Assembly: GCA_020055645.1 (NCBI GenBank)
Contig: CM034547.1
Coordinates: 1,054,001 to 1,118,000 of the forward strand
Reading direction: 5' to 3'
Source: Tomocerus qinae
Lineage: Eukaryota; Arthropoda; Collembola; Entomobryomorpha; Tomoceridae
DNA length: 64,000 nucleotides
Below are positions 40,409 through 53,316 of this stretch, piece after piece. The notes under the pieces were generated by a model. The model searched no databases, had not been told where the DNA came from, and saw only the letters and a list, made by a program, of their open reading frames with translations. Every line of letters starts with the position of its first letter. Position 1 is the stretch's first letter. A program made the position numbers and the translations under genes.

Positions 40409-41544
40409 TATATGTTAGCGGCAATAAGTGAATTCAGGCATTAGGCCTAATGCCTAGGCATTAAGCTTAATGCCTAAAAATGCCCGGCATTAGGCCTAAA
40501 GACTAGTCTTTAAGCTTAAAGCCTAGGCATTAAGACTAATGCTTGAATTTTGCTCGGCATTAGGCTTAATTCCTGGTCTTATTGCCTGATTTGGGTGGAA
40601 ATGACAGTAAACAACAAAAACTCAAGTCTAATACACACTTTCGCTGTGTATTCATGTAAAATATAAATGTATAATATGTGCATCTTGTTAGGTAATACTA
40701 ATATGGACATGTAGAACATGAAAATGATTGTAAAAAATAGAAAGTGTAACATGCGAAAATCCAAATCTTTTAGTTAGACGAATATGGACGAAATTAAATA
40801 GTGAGACCGGTTACATGCAGAAACGAAAGATTCAACTTATTTCAATGTCAAGTTGTTGAATTCCAAGATCTTGTTACTGGTGAAGTGACTACTTTGTTAT
40901 ATAGCATGGACAATACAGATATTTCTGCTACGGAAGATTTATGACATTAGTCGTTAGCGGTCAAGGTGGAAGGAATGTATTAAGAAAAAATAGCATTTTT
41001 TTTAAATTGCGACCAGGCAATGCATAAAACATTTATACATTTGGTTTTACCACAATTGATTTGGAAACTCTTGTTCTCTTTAGTTGACATTGTTCACACT
41101 TTATACCCGATCTCATTAAGAACTTTTTTTTCCTCATTCTTCTTCTGTCAAGATTTTATAATTGAATTTTCAAAAATAAAAATAAGTGAGTTCTATTTCT
41201 TTGGTGATGATTTTTTTCAATCATTTTCATGTTCTACATGTACATATTAGTATTACCTACCAAGATGCACATATTTTATTATACATTTATATTTTACATG
41301 AATACACAGCGAAAGTGTGTATTAGACTTAAGTTTTCGTTGTTTACTGTCATTTCCACCCAAATCAGGCAATAAGACCAGGAATTAAGCCTAATGCCGAG
41401 CAAAATTCAGGCATTAGTCTTAATGCCTAGGCTTTAAGCTTAAAGACTAGTCTTTAGGCCTAATGCCGGGCATTTTTAAGCATTAAGCTTAATGCCTAGG
41501 CATTAGGCCTAATGCCTGAATTCACTTATTACCGCTAACATATA
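40409..41544. mobile_element. 1.1 kb palindromic element with clustered small palindromes
   Basis: Arms 40,409-40,735 and about 41,215-41,544. The first 150 bp of each arm contains perfect palindromes GGCATTAGGCCTAATGCC, GGCATTAAGCTTAATGCC and AAAGACTAGTCTTT. The core, about 470 bp, has no convincing gene. Confidence 0.85.
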
Positions 41545-41893
41545 CATCAATAGAATTGTCTTGTTTTAATTAACAATATGTGAGTTACAAGTTGCGACTA
41601 CCAGAGATGCTCCCGTTATAGCAATTTAAAAATTGGCATATTTAACATAAGTAGGTTAGGTACTTTAAAAGTTAAGATCCACCCCCCCCCTCTTTCTACT
41701 GCGACCAAAACGTTACATGGCTCTGCAGAGTGTGGTTAAACTTAAAATCCGACATACTATTATTGCACTACCGAAGACTAACCTTATTTACTTGGAAGTG
41801 GATACACTATACAAATTGTTTTTATTTGCCTTAAAATACATAGCAATACGAAAATTTCTTTATCATTTGATTAAGTTATCAGAATATCTAATA

Positions 41894-42042
41894 ATGTTTT
41901 CAATAATGTACCCAAAGCAGTTTACCCGAAGTCCACTATTAGCAAAGTGCCTGTGTCGGGTAACTTCAAAAGGCACCCGACAAAGGCGCTTTGCAAACAG
42001 TGGATTTCGGGTAAACTGCTTTGAGTGCATTATTGAAAACAT
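41894..42042. mobile_element. MITE family with TTAATGTTTTC ends, copy 2
   Basis: AATGTTTTCAATAATGTACC at the left pairs with the inverse at the right. Inner arms share GCAGTTTACCCGAAGTCCAC-like sequence (imperfect). Confidence 0.7.
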
Positions 42043-42316
42043 TAATTAATTATTTTCAATGTACTAAGCTTTAATGTTAAATTTGTTCTCATAATATGAA
42101 TGAAATGAAAGTCTGACTTCGAATAAATTCGAGCACCTTCGATAAATTCTTCAAAATAGGCAGGGTACTGCTATATTAGCAAAAAGTTATCTGTCTCTTC
42201 GCATTTACATTCGAAATAAGCTAGATTCCTTTCAGATAAATTGTTGTTACATTTTAGGGTTTAATGATGGACTTGTACTGCTTATATGTGCTAGCATAAA
42301 ATAATTAGACAAAAAT

Positions 42317-44968
42317 GTGGGAGTGCAGAGAAGGATGAGTCTCTCGTTAGTCGTAGCCTCTCAGTATTATAAAAGGCCAAAGGCAGTGCACACTACCCGA
42401 ATTTCCATTGTAATTACACCCTACAACCCACATAAATTCGATGAATCATTTTGGAAAAAATCATTATGTATGTAAATTAGCCTACAGATTTCAAAATCGA
42501 ACACTATGCTTGTGCCCCTACAACCGCTATAGCGGAATGGGGTCATCCACTATATCGGTAACTTTTAACTTTGTAATTAAATTCTATAAAAGCGGATTCA
42601 GATTTTATTGAGTATACTGATTCCAAAATTGGACACCAATTTCATATCCCATCAACCGCTATAACGGAATGGGGTCATCCACTATATCGGAAACATTTAA
42701 CTTTTGTAATTAAATTCTATAAAAGCGGATTTAGATGTAATTGAGTATGCTGATTTCAAAATTGGACACCAATTTTATATCCCATCAACCGCTATAGCGG
42801 AATGGGGTCATCCACTATATCGTAAACTTTAAACTTTGTAATTAAATTCTATAAAAGCGGATTTAAATGTAATTGAGAATGCTGATTTCAAAATTGGACA
42901 CCAATTTTATATCCCATCAACCGCTATAGCGGAATGGGGTCATCCACTATATCGGAAACATTTAACTTTTGTAATTAAATTCTATAAAAGCGGATTTAGA
43001 TGTAATTGAGTATGCTGATTTCAAAATTGGACACCAATTTTATATCACATCAACCGCTATAGCGGAATGGGGTCATCCACTATATCGGAAACTTTAAACT
43101 TTGTAATTAAATTCTATAAAAGCGGATTTAGATGTAATTGAGAATGCTGATTTCAAAATTGGACACCAATTATATATCCCATCAACCGCTATAGCGGAAT
43201 GGGGTCATCCACTATATCGGAAACTTTAAACTTTGTAATTAAATTCTATAAAAGCGGATTTAGATGTTATTGAGTATGCTGATTTCAAAATTGGACACCA
43301 ATTTTATATCCCATCAACCGCTATAGCGGAATGGGGTCATCCACTATATCGGAAACATTTAACTTTTGTAATTAAATTCTATAAAAGCGGATTTAGATGT
43401 AATTGAGTATGCTGATTTCAAAATTGGACACCAACTTCATATCCCATCAACCGCTATAGCGGAATGGGGTCATCCACTATATCGGAAACATTTAACTTTT
43501 GTAATTAAATTCTATAAAAGCGGATTTAGATGTAATTGAGTATGCTGATTTCAAAATTGGACACCAATTTTATATCCCATCAACTGCTATAGCGGAATGG
43601 GGTCATCCACTATATCGGAAACATTTAACTTTTGTAATTAAATTCTATAAAAGCGGATTTAGATGTAATTGAGTATGCTGATTTCAAAATTGGACACCAA
43701 CTTCATATCCCATCAACCGCTATAGCGGAATGGGGTCATCCACTATATCGGAAACATTTAACTTTTGTAATTAAATTCTATAAAAGCGGATTTAGATGTA
43801 ATTGAGTATGCTGATTTCAAAATTGGACACCAACTTCATATCCCATCAACCGCTATAGCGGAATGGGGTCATCCACTATATCGGAAACATTTAACTTTTG
43901 TAATTAAATTCTATAAAAGCGGATTTAGATGTAATTGAGTATGCTGATTTCAAAATTGGACACCAATTTTGTATCCCATCAACTGCTATAGCGGAATGGG
44001 GTCATTCACTATATCGGAAACTTTAAACTTTGTAATTAAATTCTATAAAAGCGGATTTAGATGTAATTAAGTATGCTGATTTCAAAATAGCGGTTGATGG
44101 GATATGAAATTGGTGTCCAAATTTGAAATCATCATACTCAATAACATCTAAATCCGCTTTTATAGAATTTAATTACAAAGTTTAAAGTTTCCGATATAGT
44201 GGATGACCCCATTCCGCTATAGCGGTTGATGGGATATAAAATTGGTGTCCAATTTTGAAATCAGCATACTCAATTACATCTAAATCCGCTTTTATAGAAT
44301 TTAATTACAAAAGTTAAATGTTTCCGATATAGTGGATGACCCCATTCCGCTATAGCGGTTGATGGGATATAAAATTGGTGTCCAATTTTGAAATCAGCAT
44401 ACTCAATTACATCTAAATCCGCTTTTATAGAATTTAATTACAAAAGTTAAATGTTTCCGATATAGTGGATGACCCCATTCCGCTATAGCAGTTGATGGGA
44501 TATAAAATTGGTGTCCAATTTTGAAATCAGCATACTCAATTACATCTAAATCCGCTTTTATAGAATTTAATTACAAAAGTTAAATGTTTCCGATATAGTG
44601 GATGACCCCATTCCGTTATAGCGGTTGATGGGATATGAAATTGGTGTCCAATTTTGGAATCAGTATACTCAATAACATCTGAATCCGCTTTTATAGAATT
44701 TAATTACAAAGTTTAAAGTTTCCGATATAGTGGATGACCCCATTCCGCTATAGCGGTTGTAGGGGCACAAGCATAGTGTTCGATTTTGAAATCTGTAGGC
44801 TAATTTACATACATAATGATTTTTTCCAAAATGATTCATCGAATTTATGTGGGTTGTAGGGTGTAATTACAATGGAAATTCGGGTAGTGTGCACTGCCTT
44901 TGGCCTTTTATAATACTGAGAGGCTACGACTAACGAGAGACTCATCCTTCTCTGCACTCCCACAAATG
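42317..44968. repeat. Head-to-head arrays of a 132-bp repeat inside an inverted-repeat element
   Basis: Unique terminal arms of about 200 bp (42,317-42,523 and 44,761-44,968) are near-perfect inverses. Between them lie about 12 direct units of 132-133 bp (starts at 42,524, 42,656, 42,789, 42,921, 43,054 and onward). At about 44,090 the orientation flips, leaving about 5 inverted units to 44,760. Each unit holds the 12-bp palindrome CCGCTATAGCGG and CCACTATATCGG. Units are almost identical. Confidence 0.92.
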
Positions 44969-44989
44969 ACCTTTATCACGTAGCTAACG

Positions 44990-46074
44990 TAATCAAGATT
45001 TCCTGTATTCTATTCTTAGTACTTCGTAATAAGAGAATCAAGAGTCGGAGTCAAATTTTTTGAAAATCACCTTAGCAACTAACTAATACTAGGTATTTTG
45101 TTTAAAATTCTACCTCTTCTTAATGGTCCCCGGACTGTCCCAGCTCAGTTCGGTTGCTATAGGTAACAAGCTACAACTAAGCTGGGACAGGCCGGGACCA
45201 AATGGTCCCGCAGATTATTCCTAAAATAAAGGCTTGATTCGTCACCTTTGTTTACATGCACCTTGTAGTACATGGTAATGATGCTTCAGTGTACCGACTT
45301 GTGCTAAATAGGAATTGAGGGGAAAAGAGAGCACGGTGGAGCAAAAAGTACTCAAGCTCATACTCTGAACAACTCTGACTTGAGACCACTCCAAAACTTA
45401 TTATGAGTGACTTAAGACCACCTTTCCTCAAAATCGGTACCACGATAACCTCATCTCAATAAGACAATCTTATAGTAATATCTTTTGTCCATCTTATCAG
45501 CACTATGATCATCATTTTATGACTTAAGATCGTCAAATAACAATCTTAAGTCCGTCTTTACCAAGACCCCGATTTTGTCGTCTTGAGAGACGATCTTTCG
45601 TCCTTTTTGGTAGGCATTTTCCTCGTGTCCCTTATGTTAGCTTTATCTTACATCAACAATTTACAATAATTGCAAGAACTGTTGCCTTGGTTTTCCAAAT
45701 GGGAATGCGGCAGGAGGGAGTGTCAATAAGAGGGTAAATTAGATTTTTGATGCAAATAATTCAAGTATCCGTAGTAAGACCCTATTTAAAGTTAGTCTGG
45801 GGTCTTTTCCCTCATTTTTCATTTTTCCCTCATTTTCCCCTCGCCTTTATTTCAGAATAAATTGGCCAACTAAAGTATTCTTCTATAGTGATTATCACTA
45901 TGTATCACTGTAAGGTATACAGTTTTATGTCAATTTATTCTAAGTAAAAGGGGAGGGATTTGGAATAAAAATACCTGGTATCCAAAGTGATTTTCAAAAA
46001 AATTTACTCAGACTCTTGATTCTCTTATTATGAAATAATAAGAATAGAATACAGGAAGTCTTGATTAATTTAAA
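44990..46074. mobile_element. 1.1 kb inverted-repeat element with nested MITEs
   Basis: Arms of about 85 bp (44,990-45,085 and 45,980-46,074) share AATAAGAGAATCAAGAGT and TTCCTGTATTCTATTCTTA. Inside are a hairpin at 45,124-45,206 (GGACTGTCCCAGCT / AGCTGGGACAGGCC) and a MITE at about 45,795-45,965 that is also present at 21,700-21,856. Confidence 0.65.
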
Positions 46075-46077
46075 GTG

Positions 46078-46226
46078 TCACTTCCTTTTCACTTCCTCCT
46101 GAAAAGAGGACTATTCAGTTACTAATTTTGCATAAAATTCAAAATCTCCTCACCTGGGGCAACGCATTTGTTTTATTTATGTATGATCCTTTGCGGAGGA
46201 AGTGAAAAGGAAGTGACACTTTATCT
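46078..46226. mobile_element. 150-bp hairpin MITE
   Basis: AAAGTGTCACTTCCTTTTCA at about 46,080 pairs with TGAAAAGGAAGTGACACTTT at about 46,204, arms of about 30 bp. Confidence 0.75.
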
Positions 46227-47570
46227 GGGGTTTAACCCCGCCGATTTTCTCTAAAATTTTGCACTGACGAGATCGTAAGATGGACTTCAGATGATTTCTT
46301 GATTCCTTGATTTTATGAAAGACGGGACTCAAGACGACGTTGTAAGACGATGTTGTCACAATGGTCGTGGTACCGATTTTCAATAAGATCGTATATTCCC
46401 CGAGTTTGCACCCAGGTCGAATTCTACTTATACTGCCACAAAAATTAGCTCCCAAGCCGAAAGTAACCATGGTTATTTGGTTTGGGTGCCTACCTCATTC
46501 AATAACATCCGTACGGTTCACAAGTGACAAATCGTTCAAAAAATATCCACTAATCAGAAGAGACTTAAGATTCCCGGTTACCAAGTCACGTGACTTGAAC
46601 TCGACCATCAAAATAGCTCTAAACTTTTTTTTGGAAACTGTAAGAAGAAGGGGTGCTAGTCTACTCTTCTTCTGTTTGCTGGGTTCTACTCCTTTTCTTC
46701 AACTTGGCCCGTGTGTATGCGTAATAGAAACTTGTATGCACAAATAAAAAAATGTGGGTGATTGTGAGATTGATTAGAGAGAGAGAATTCAATACTATTT
46801 ATTTGATACTTTAACTTATATTGTAATGATTTGTCTGTCCTTTGTCTCTTCATTTTACCACTTATGCCACACAACTCAAGTTCCCAAGGTGTTGTCCCTT
46901 TCCTAGGTGATTACAGAATGTCAAATAGAGTAACGAAACAGATAGTTCACCCATCGTTCTGTTCCCTGATTTGCATATCGCCTCTGGCTCTCTTCTATCT
47001 CCTTACAAAACTTGTAACTCCTCCAAGAATACTGCTCGTAGAAAGACAAGTTTGGACTCTAAAATTCCAGAAAAGGTTGTGTTAACCAAGTACGTTACGG
47101 TTACAAAATTAGCTGCAGCCCCAGCTTCCTGCTAAAAAGAATTGAATTTCCTAAACCAAAATAATAACTGTGCATCGTAGCATCGAATACAGGGAACAAT
47201 GAAAGACTCCATTTTTGAAAAAAAGCCCACAAAGTCACCAAAAATCTCCCTTTTTAAATCAGAAAAATAAGATTCCCCCTGGGATTTTGGAAAAACCTAC
47301 AAATTCCATGAATACAACTTACGAATAAATATTTTTAAAGAATAAATGGTGTAATAAATCCCAGTACTGTTATTTAATTCTACAAAAAACTGCCAAAGGA
47401 ATCAAGAGGTTAGCAACTTTACGATCATTACGAAATGTTCCCTTTCGCTAATCATTTCACTTCAATCACGACTCACCACCATTCAACCTTCTTATGTAAA
47501 TTTCTATTATTTTTTTGATGTTACAATAATATGAAACGACTCATTTCGGTTGTTTAGAGGAATAAACGTT
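46227..47570. other. Unannotated region
   Basis: Several short ORFs on both strands (for example 46,361-46,747 plus) overlap each other, have no recognisable domain and show no codon or splice support. No host gene is claimed. Confidence 0.4.
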
Positions 47571-48888
47571 TTTTAGCTCGCCTGAATAAGGCAGCTTATA
47601 GAACCGCACAGTCTGTCCGTACGTCCGTCCGTACCCACGATAACTTTCGAAAGCAATGACGGATATAGACCAAACTTGGCAAAAACAATGCCTATGGACC
47701 ACTGACGATCCCTTTTGATTTTGGGGTAAATCGGTCCATAGGTTGCTGAGATACCGCGCGCTCACTTTGTCTTCATTTTGATAGTTAAAGTGAAAAATGG
47801 GCATTGAAAGTTGTAATACCGTTTCCTATAGATTGTTAGCGGGATAGTATAAACTATATCATGCCGCTTCTACTAAAACTGAAATTATATAGTAAAATAA
47901 CTAAAACGGAAAACTACCTTTAAAAGTAAAATAACGAATCTGTTTCAAGTTTGTCTTGATTTTAACAGTCAATATTAATATTTTCATTATGTATTGACTT
48001 TGATAGTCAATATTAATAAATTTTCATTATGTATTGACTTTGATAGTCAATATTAATATATTTTCATTACGATTGACTTTGATAGTCAATATTAATATAT
48101 TTTCATTATTTATTGACTTTGATAGTGACTATTAAAATATTTTCATTATGTATTGACTTTGATAGTCAATATTAATATATTTTCATTATGTATTGACTTT
48201 TATAGTCAATATTAGTATATTTTCATTATGTATTGACTTTGATAGTCAATATTAATATATTTTCTGATGCATTGATCTTGATAGTCGATATTAATATATT
48301 TTGATTTTGTTTTGATTTTGATAGTCAATATTAATCAATTTTGATTTTCTGTTGATTTTCATAGTCGATATTAATATATTTTGATTTTGTTTTGATTTTG
48401 ATAGTCAATATTAATCAATTATTGTTTTTCTGTTGATTTTCATAGTCAACATTTATCAATTTTGATTTTCTATTGATTTTCATTGTCAACATTAATCAAT
48501 TTTGATTTTCTTTTAATTTTCATATTCAAAATTAATCAATTTTGATTTTCTGTTGATTTTCATAGTCAACATTAATCAATTTTGATTTTCTGTTAATTTT
48601 CATAGTCAACATTAATCAATTTTGATTTTCTGTTGATTTTCATAGTCAACGTTAATCAACTTTGATTTTTTGTTGATTTTTCAAATAACACAGCTTCGTT
48701 TCCCTATAATATCAATGTCTGAATTTTTAATATGTCATAGCTACATATATAAAGACCAAATTCTGAAAGTTTAATCAAAATCCGTACGCTCGGTTTTGTG
48801 CTGTGTGCGAGTACTTTTTGTCTACCAAAATGTGTACATGTTAACCTTTAATCAGGCGAGCTTCTGTTACGGCTTGCTGTAGGTTTTT
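47571..48888 (+). mobile_element. HINE-like element, longest copy
   Basis: Starts TTTTAGCTCGCCTGAATAAG and ends CAGGCGAGCTTCTGTTACGG, then CTTGCTGTAGG. About 17 minisatellite units of 40 bp fall in two sub-families: ATTGACTTTGATAGTCAAT (48,000-48,300) and GTTGATTTTCATAGTCAAC (48,330-48,680). Confidence 0.85.
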
Positions 48889-48987
48889 AATAATGTACCC
48901 CAAAGCATACCTTGCTGCGTTATTGCTAAGCTATTAACTCTTGCCATGAAGGTATGCTTTGGGGTACATGAGTGAAAACGTTAATTG
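48889..48987. mobile_element. MITE family with TTAATGTTTTC ends, copy 3
   Basis: AATAATGTACCCCAAAGCAT at the left and ATGCTTTGGGGTACAT at the right. It lies directly against the 3' end of the HINE-like copy. Confidence 0.7.
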
Positions 48988-49199
48988 GGCTTGCGAATTT
49001 TGCTTTTAAGGAACATGCATATATTGCGTGTGCAGTGGATGAAAGGAGGAGGAGGAGGTGTACTCAAAAGTGTTGCAGTCGACACTTGCGTTACACATGA
49101 GGGAGTGGGTTTTGCGTTACGTAATATATGCAGGTTTCCTAAGCTCTCATACCAGACAAATATAGATAGATTCGTAATTTTTTCCAAGTGTGGGATTAT

Positions 49200-51040
49200 A
49201 TGATAGAATTATTATGAATCATTTTCTCACTCTAGTAAGTAAACATTCGTGCGCAAGAATAATTACAATATTTCGAGTCCGTTGGACGGGCTTATTTCTA
49301 GTATGTACATAATAATTTAAAACTATGAGATGGAAATTATTAAATGAAATATTTGCAAATATTCTAACTGTCTATGATTCACAAATGACCCAAAATGTAC
49401 ACATAATTACGGTAGTACTGTTCTACATTTATTATAGCAGATAACTAGATCAATTACACTGAAATGAAGACAATATTTATAAAGAATTAACAGACTTACT
49501 TTAACCATGACGGATGCCACTTGCCATTAATGACACAACATTACACAAATATTGAGACCTAAAATTGTACCATTGTGTAATTAATGCAAGTTAATTACTG
49601 ATAGAGCCAACGAACGACAGAGATTTTTCAATATAAATTAACTACGAATAAACGATATTTAAATACTCTCAGTATGTTCTGGTATTTTCTATTTTTTCTA
49701 AAATATTATATTAAAAGTATCGATATTCTAGCCGGTAAGAATGATACTTAAATACTAATCTGCTTCGCCTACTTTTATATTATATTTATTTCAAGTTTCT
49801 TGTGTTGCTTAGTTGGTTAATGATTCATGATAATAATGATAATATGACTCGGTAGGTACTCCATTGTAGCTCGCAAAGTAAAAGAATACCGAATGTATGC
49901 ACTCGTTGTTTAAAGTCGTATTGAAAAACGAATGTTTACTTACTAGTGTGAGAAAATTATTCATAATAATTAATAATATGACTCGGTAAGGTACTCCGTT
50001 GTAGCTCGGAAAGTAAAAGAATACCGAATGGGCACTCAATTTAATTAATTTAATTTAATGTGCTCAATTCATAATAATATGATTCTATTGTAATTTCCAC
50101 CTTGAAGAGCCTTTGGGTGCATTCTGTGTAGGGTATGTCATGAGTTGTATCGTATTTTGTAATAATTGCAAAATTTTACTAAGATGTCCCCATTTGGGGA
50201 ATCTATAAAATATTCGTTATAGCAATAGCCAATCAGAAGGCTGGATTTCAAAAAAATTCAGCCAATCAGAGAGCGTTTCGAGGTGCAACTCCGGCATGGC
50301 GGTACTCCGATTTGATAATACAGTTCATGGTTAAAATCAGAAACGTATTCCCTAATAAATAATAATAAATATTATTCTATTCCATTTTAACCTATTCCGA
50401 ATAAAAAAAAGAAATGAATATTTTTACCCTAATATCCGTTAAAAATGGTTGAACTTTTTTGTCGAATTTTGCCATGATTTCACAACTTAAAATTAACAAA
50501 ATACATAAATAGCTCGTATAATGCAATTTTTTAAAATTTAACTTGAAGGGAATACGTTTCTGATTTCAACCGTGTACCGCATTGTAAAATAGGAGTAGAA
50601 CTTTGGTAGATATTGATCGAAATGCAAAGCATGTTTACGCAAAAATGCAAAGTTGAAAATGACACGTAACTGACCGGATGCGAGATCATAGAACACCCGA
50701 CAGATTGAAGTGATAAGATCAATAGAAACAAGAATTTTTAATGGGCGTGGTATCCCTTGGTTTCTTTTCTGCTTTATCAGGAGAGTTCCTCTATAGACAC
50801 TTGAGTGAATATCTATAGGGGACGTTTTATGCCCATTAAGGTGGGGGTATTCCTAGTTACAGCTAGTTACACTGACTATCAAATTGGCCCTTAACTTTTT
50901 TTTAGCAAAGTCCCTAAGGATCTGAGACGACTGGTCATACACACATATAGTAAATTTGAAAAAGATACATCGAAACTTTCTTCGTCGTTTCCTTATTGAA
51001 AATTTGACAGTTTCGACTTCTTTTTTTAAGATACTGCAGT
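49200..51040. repeat. AT-rich region with a 50-bp direct repeat and a hairpin
   Basis: GACTCGGTAGGTACTCCATT... at 49,846 recurs at 49,980, each followed by AAAGAATACCGAATG. An inverted pair GTTAAAATCAGAAACGTATT / AATACGTTTCTGATTTCAAC lies at about 50,332 and 50,553. No gene recognised. Confidence 0.55.
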
Positions 51041-51044
51041 CTGT

Positions 51045-51800
51045 CTGTCTGTGTACCCACCTCTCCATGCATAAGCTGTATGGTCAATAACTTTTGACAG
51101 AAGTAAAATTTTTACATTCGGTCTTCGGATCCTGAAACAAGATGTATGACTTAAGATCGAGTTCGTTAATGGGCCACATCGGTCACACCCACAGGTCATG
51201 GGGAGTGGCCTAATTTCGATGACCGTTATATTCCATTCCATTCCATTCAATATGATGCAATATTATGCGACATTCCAGTTTCCCGCAGACCCGCCACATG
51301 TTTTACTTGTCCCTCCCATACCACGCTGACTTTAATTTTCGTATATCCACTTCGTATTCTGCTTTAGGTCCCTATCAAGTGTCGCTTTACAATTTGTACT
51401 TTTATTTTCGCGTATTGTACTTTTCGTTATGTTTTACATATTGTTCCACCTATTTAACGTTGGTTTTATCATTACACGTACAATAAGAGGTTCGCTCTTA
51501 TTATTGCAAGTAGTTTGTGTTTCTGTCTGTCTGTCCGTCTGTCTGTGTACCCACCTCTCCATGCATAAGCTGTATGGTCAATAACTTTTGACAGAAGTAA
51601 AATTTTTAAATTCTGTCTTCGGATACTGAATCAAGACGTATGACTTAAGATCGAGTTCGTTAATGGGCCACATCGGTCACACCCACAGGTCATGGGGAGG
51701 GACTGAATTTCGATGACCGTTACATTCCATTCCAGTTTCTATATGATGCAATATGATGCGACATTCCAGTTTCCCGCATACCCGCCACATGTTTTACTTG
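51045..51800. repeat. Direct duplication of about 255 bp
   Basis: Copies at about 51,047-51,303 and 51,540-51,793 share CATGCATAAGCTGTATGGTC, CATCGGTCACACCCACAGGT and CCGCCACATGTTTTACTTG, offset about 490 bp. They lie at the left margin of the Helitron-like region. Confidence 0.75.
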
Positions 51801-52214
51801 TTCCTTTCATTCCACTGTGACTTTTCTTTTGCGATTTTTACATTACATTTCCTTCACACGTCCCTGTCAAGCGTCACTTTACAATTCATACTTCAATTTT
51901 TGCGTATTTTACATTTCGTTCCACCTATTTAACGTTGATGTCGTCATTACATTTACCTTCACAATTCAACAGTTATCTCAGTCATCGGGAAATTATTTGT
52001 TCTATTTTGTTTGTTACACGTATTACACGTCAAAGGTATTTTTCTTTTGCAATTTTTACATTACATTTCCTTCACACATATTCTACATCGATTTCATCAT
52101 TACAATTTACTTCCACATTTCAACAGTTCTCTCCGCCCCATTATGTTGGTTATTTCACCACTCATCGAAGGTACATCTCTTTGGGTACTTCATTTTGACT
52201 CAACTAAACCGTTG

Positions 52215-52541
52215 AAGTAATCACGAGCTATAGCTAGCTACCATTTATGACGAATTCGTTTTAAACGTAAGTAATACCCCTTATTTTATTTTACTTTTCA
52301 CATATTTTACATTTCAGTCCTCCCATTGACGTTAACAGTTTTACTCAACGGTAAAATTCCTCAATTATTTTACCTCAGTTGTTATTCCATCACTCATCAT
52401 CATACTCTACTTTGACTCACTGACAATAATTACCAAAATAATTTTTCCTTTTGAATGCAGATCATGCCCAAATTAAAAAAGAAGAGTGTACAACAAAACC
52501 TGCAAGAAGACCTAGAGAGAAAGAAACATGCGAAAACAGAA
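52215..52541 (+). mobile_element. Helitron-like element fragment, copy A, interrupted
   Basis: Direct counterpart of 61,492-61,796. A leader about 250 bp long is followed by an ATG at 52,464 and MPKLKKKSVQQNLQEDLERK. The reading frame is cut by the HINE-like 3' end at about 52,541. Confidence 0.6.
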
Positions 52542-52947
52542 AACGTACGGCAAGCCGTAACAGAAGCTCGCCTGAGTAAAGGGGACCGTGTACACAGTTT
52601 TAGTAAAATAATAGAAATAGGTTTATTTTCATATTTATTGGTTAATATTGAGTATCAAAATCAAAATGTATGAATGTTGACCATCAAAGTCAATAGAAAA
52701 TCAAAATAGGTTAATGTTGACTATGAAAATCAACAGAAAATCAAAATAGATTAAGATTGATGTTGAAAATCAACAGAAACTCAAAATAGATAATTGTTGA
52801 CTATGAAAATCAACAGAAAATCAAAGTAGATAATTGTTGAGTATGAAAATCAGCAGAAAATCAAAATAGGTAGTTGCTGACTATGAAAATCTACAGAAAA
52901 TCAAAATATATAATTGAATACTTGATTTCTAAAAGTACTTATTTCAA

Positions 52948-53316
52948 AAACCTACAGCAAGCCGTAACAGAAGCTCGCCTGAGAAAAGGGGACCGTGAAT
53001 AATAGAAATTGGTTCATTTTGATATTTATTGATAACATTGAGTATCAAAATAGATGAATGTTGACCATCCAAAAAAATGGTAAATCAAAGTAGATAAACG
53101 TTGATTATGAAAATCGACAGAAAATAAAAATGTTGACACACAAATCAAAATTGAATAATGTTGATTATCAAAATCAACAGAAAATCAAAATTGATTAATG
53201 TTGATTATCAAAATCAACAGCAAATCAAAATCGATTAATGTTGATTATCAAAATCAACAGAAAATCAAAATCGATTAATGTTGTATATCAAAATTCCTTA
53301 TTGAGGTGAGCTAAAA
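52948..53316 (-). mobile_element. HINE-like short copy inside the transposon
   Basis: Begins AACCTACAGCAAGCCGTAAC, then GAAGCTCGCCTGAGAAAAGG, followed by about five minisatellite units, and ends GGTGAGCTAAAA. The conserved block is deleted. Confidence 0.7.

Noticed and set aside
46177-47085. Overlapping ORFs on both strands at 46.2-47.1 kb
   Set aside because: No domain, no splice signals, overlapping opposite frames; partly within a hairpin MITE.
51265-52220. Phe/Ser/Tyr-rich plus-strand ORFs
   Set aside because: Composition follows the T-rich strand of a duplicated non-coding leader; three frames are open at once.
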